A stretch of 64,000 nt of DNA from JAFGLZ01 sp964622545. GTDB taxonomy: Bacteria; Planctomycetota; Phycisphaerae; UBA1845; JAFGLZ01. Below are positions 62,874 through 64,000 of this stretch, piece after piece. The notes beneath the pieces were generated by a model. It was not told the DNA's origin, made no database searches, and was given only the letters and a program-made list of their open reading frames with translations. A program made the translations under genes and the position numbers. How positions within the stretch are numbered: the first letter of the stretch is position 1; every line of letters begins with the position of its first letter. The DNA is taken from positions 1-64,000 of the forward strand of contig CAZUQM010000037.1 in the NCBI GenBank assembly GCA_964622545.1, in the 5' to 3' direction.

Positions 62874-64000
62874 TCAACTCGCGACCCAGATCGGGCTCGA
62901 CCAGGCGCGGTCGCCGTTGGATTGCGTGACGCGGGCCATGTACCAGTCGTCGATGGGTTCGCCGGCGACGCACTCCCTGGCGTCGGGCTGATCGACGAAT
63001 GTCATGTCGGCGCGCTCGTGCGGGGCGAAGACCAGACGATGCACCAGCATCGACTCGCTGCTGAACGGGCCGGTGAACTCGACGTGCCCGCTCTCGGCCA
63101 GGTCGGCCAGCTTCAGCGTGATGGTCTTGGCGGTCGGCTCGGTCATGGTGATCTTGAGGGTTGCGTCCGGCTTGGCGTCGAGCCGCAGCACGACAGCGTT
63201 GGTGACGAGGTCGCCCAGCGGCTGCATGCGCGACGTGTACGACCGCACGTGTAGGGCCTTATTCGAGACGGGGGTGACGATGTTCCGCCGGTTCTCGTCG
63301 AACGGGCCGGACCGGAAGCAGCCCTGCTTGTCGACGATCGTGCCGCCGCTGAGGGCGATGTCGAACTCCCAGTCGCAGATGCGGGCCATGTTCAGGTCGC
63401 CCCACGGGCCCCACCCGAACTCGACGCGACACAGCACGGGCTCGGCCCAGGGATCGGCGGGCAGCGACTGATCGAGCGGAAAGCTCCTCGCGATGGTCCG
63501 GCCGTTCTTGATCAGCTCGAGGCGGTCGATCTCACCCCAACCCCTCGCGCGGATGGTGACCTCTCGTTTGGCGGCTGCGGGCAGGGCCTGGCCCATCCAG
63601 CATCCGTTGACGCGTGCGTCGAGCTCGATGCGGTCGCCCGTGACGGCGTAGCAGCGTCGGGCACGGAGGGCTTCGAACACGCCCTCGCGCGTGAGCTGCT
63701 TGGCGTAGATGCCCGTCAGGCCTTCGCGGTAGGCCCCGGGATAGCCGAGATGGTCGTCGGTGCCGGCGGTCACGCCGATGCGCGTGCCCTTGGCCAGCAG
63801 CGAGCGCAGCGTGTTCGGCGTCCATCGGCCGCCCATGCTGTGGCGGAGGTAGCGATGGGGGCCTCGGTCATGTTCGGCGCCGCCGTGCTCGCTGAAGATC
63901 TCGAGCACGGGTGAGACGCTGGTATCGAGGTGCTCAAAAGCCGCCCCGCGCCAGCCGGCCAGGTAGGCGGGATGGTGGGGGATGATCAACGCGCCGACCT
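62874..64000 (-). CDS. PHP-like/amidohydrolase-type protein, 5' end outside the window
   Basis: At least 375 residues; the frame stays open to the right edge, so the true start is missing. IIPHHPAYLAG, FSEHGGAEHD and TAGTDDHLGYPGAYREG contain His/Asp groups typical of PHP-domain metal sites, followed by GVFEALRARRCYAVTGDRIELD. The C-terminal ~230 residues form beta-rich domains. A PHP-type phosphoesterase or hydrolase is likely; substrate unknown. Confidence 0.7.
   Translation of the reverse strand, partial: VGALIIPHHPAYLAGWRGAAFEHLDTSVSPVLEIFSEHGGAEHDRGPHRYLRHSMGGRWTPNTLRSLLAKGTRIGVTAGTDDHLGYPGAYREGLTGIYAKQLTREGVFEALRARRCYAVTGDRIELDARVNGCWMGQALPAAAKREVTIRARGWGEIDRLELIKNGRTIARSFPLDQSLPADPWAEPVLCRVEFGWGPWGDLNMARICDWEFDIALSGGTIVDKQGCFRSGPFDENRRNIVTPVSNKALHVRSYTSRMQPLGDLVTNAVVLRLDAKPDATLKITMTEPTAKTITLKLADLAESGHVEFTGPFSSESMLVHRLVFAPHERADMTFVDQPDARECVAGEPIDDWYMARVTQSNGDRAWSSPIWVAS

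Overview
The window is a high-GC bacterial chromosome segment, most likely from a planctomycete (Planctomycetota, perhaps Phycisphaerae-like). This rests on gene content, because no rRNA or tRNA gene is visible: DUF1080-type and xylose-isomerase-like TIM-barrel proteins with Tat signals, a PhoPQ-activated pathogenicity-related (PqaA-like) protein, a PmoA-like protein, a membrane Ser/Thr kinase, a GT2/sulfotransferase glycan cluster, and a ribosomal cluster with the losses and insertions described below. Most starts are ATG or GTG with a clear Shine-Dalgarno sequence.

Layout. 0.1-8.3 kb: mixed housekeeping genes (MDR dehydrogenase, zinc-ribbon protein, Der GTPase, an HldE-like enzyme with its two domains in inverted order, a 45-aa membrane microprotein, class V aminotransferase, GNAT, URO-D-like methyltransferase). 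8.4-9.8 kb: rpmB with its own promoter and terminator, then an HpcH/HpaI aldolase. 9.9-15.1 kb: envelope or polysaccharide genes (GT2 membrane glycosyltransferase, a 779-aa modular lipoprotein with an embedded dockerin-like module, sugar-phosphate transferase, one-TM protein). 15.2-32.2 kb: one long co-directional S10-spc-alpha ribosomal cluster from rpsJ to rplQ including secY, adk, map and rpoA, with a strong promoter before rpsJ and an intrinsic terminator after rplQ. No rpmD is seen between rpsE and rplO, and no infA beside map/rpmJ.

32.2-41.3 kb: HIT protein, then a second glycan region (cellulose-synthase-like GT2, SAM methyltransferase, NAD epimerase, PqaA-like protein, sulfotransferase, GT2-GT4 double glycosyltransferase). 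41.4-45.8 kb: a catabolic block on the minus strand (D-aminoacylase, TIM-barrel/DUF1080 fusion, TIM-barrel epimerase). 46.2-51.6 kb: B12-binding radical SAM protein, then folK-panC-panD-lgt for folate, pantothenate and lipoprotein maturation; the Lgt is about twice the normal size. 51.6-55.4 kb is gene-poor and repeat-rich, with a small Cys-rich protein, csrA and a receiver-XRE regulator. 55.4-64 kb, all on the minus strand: coiled-coil lipoprotein, PmoA-like protein, truA overlapping a Ser/Thr kinase gene, mnmE overlapping coaX, a class III aminotransferase, and a PHP-like protein cut by the right edge.

Three intergenic sites (about 5.4, 43.2 and 55.1 kb) carry related copies of one dispersed palindromic repeat; the 43.2 kb copy has expanded into a 15-bp tandem array. 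A different palindromic repeat set lies at 51.8-52.0 kb. I found no complete new defence or mobile system. The most unusual items are the embedded-dockerin lipoprotein, the enlarged Lgt, the domain-swapped HldE, the TIM/DUF1080 fusion and the dispersed repeat family.
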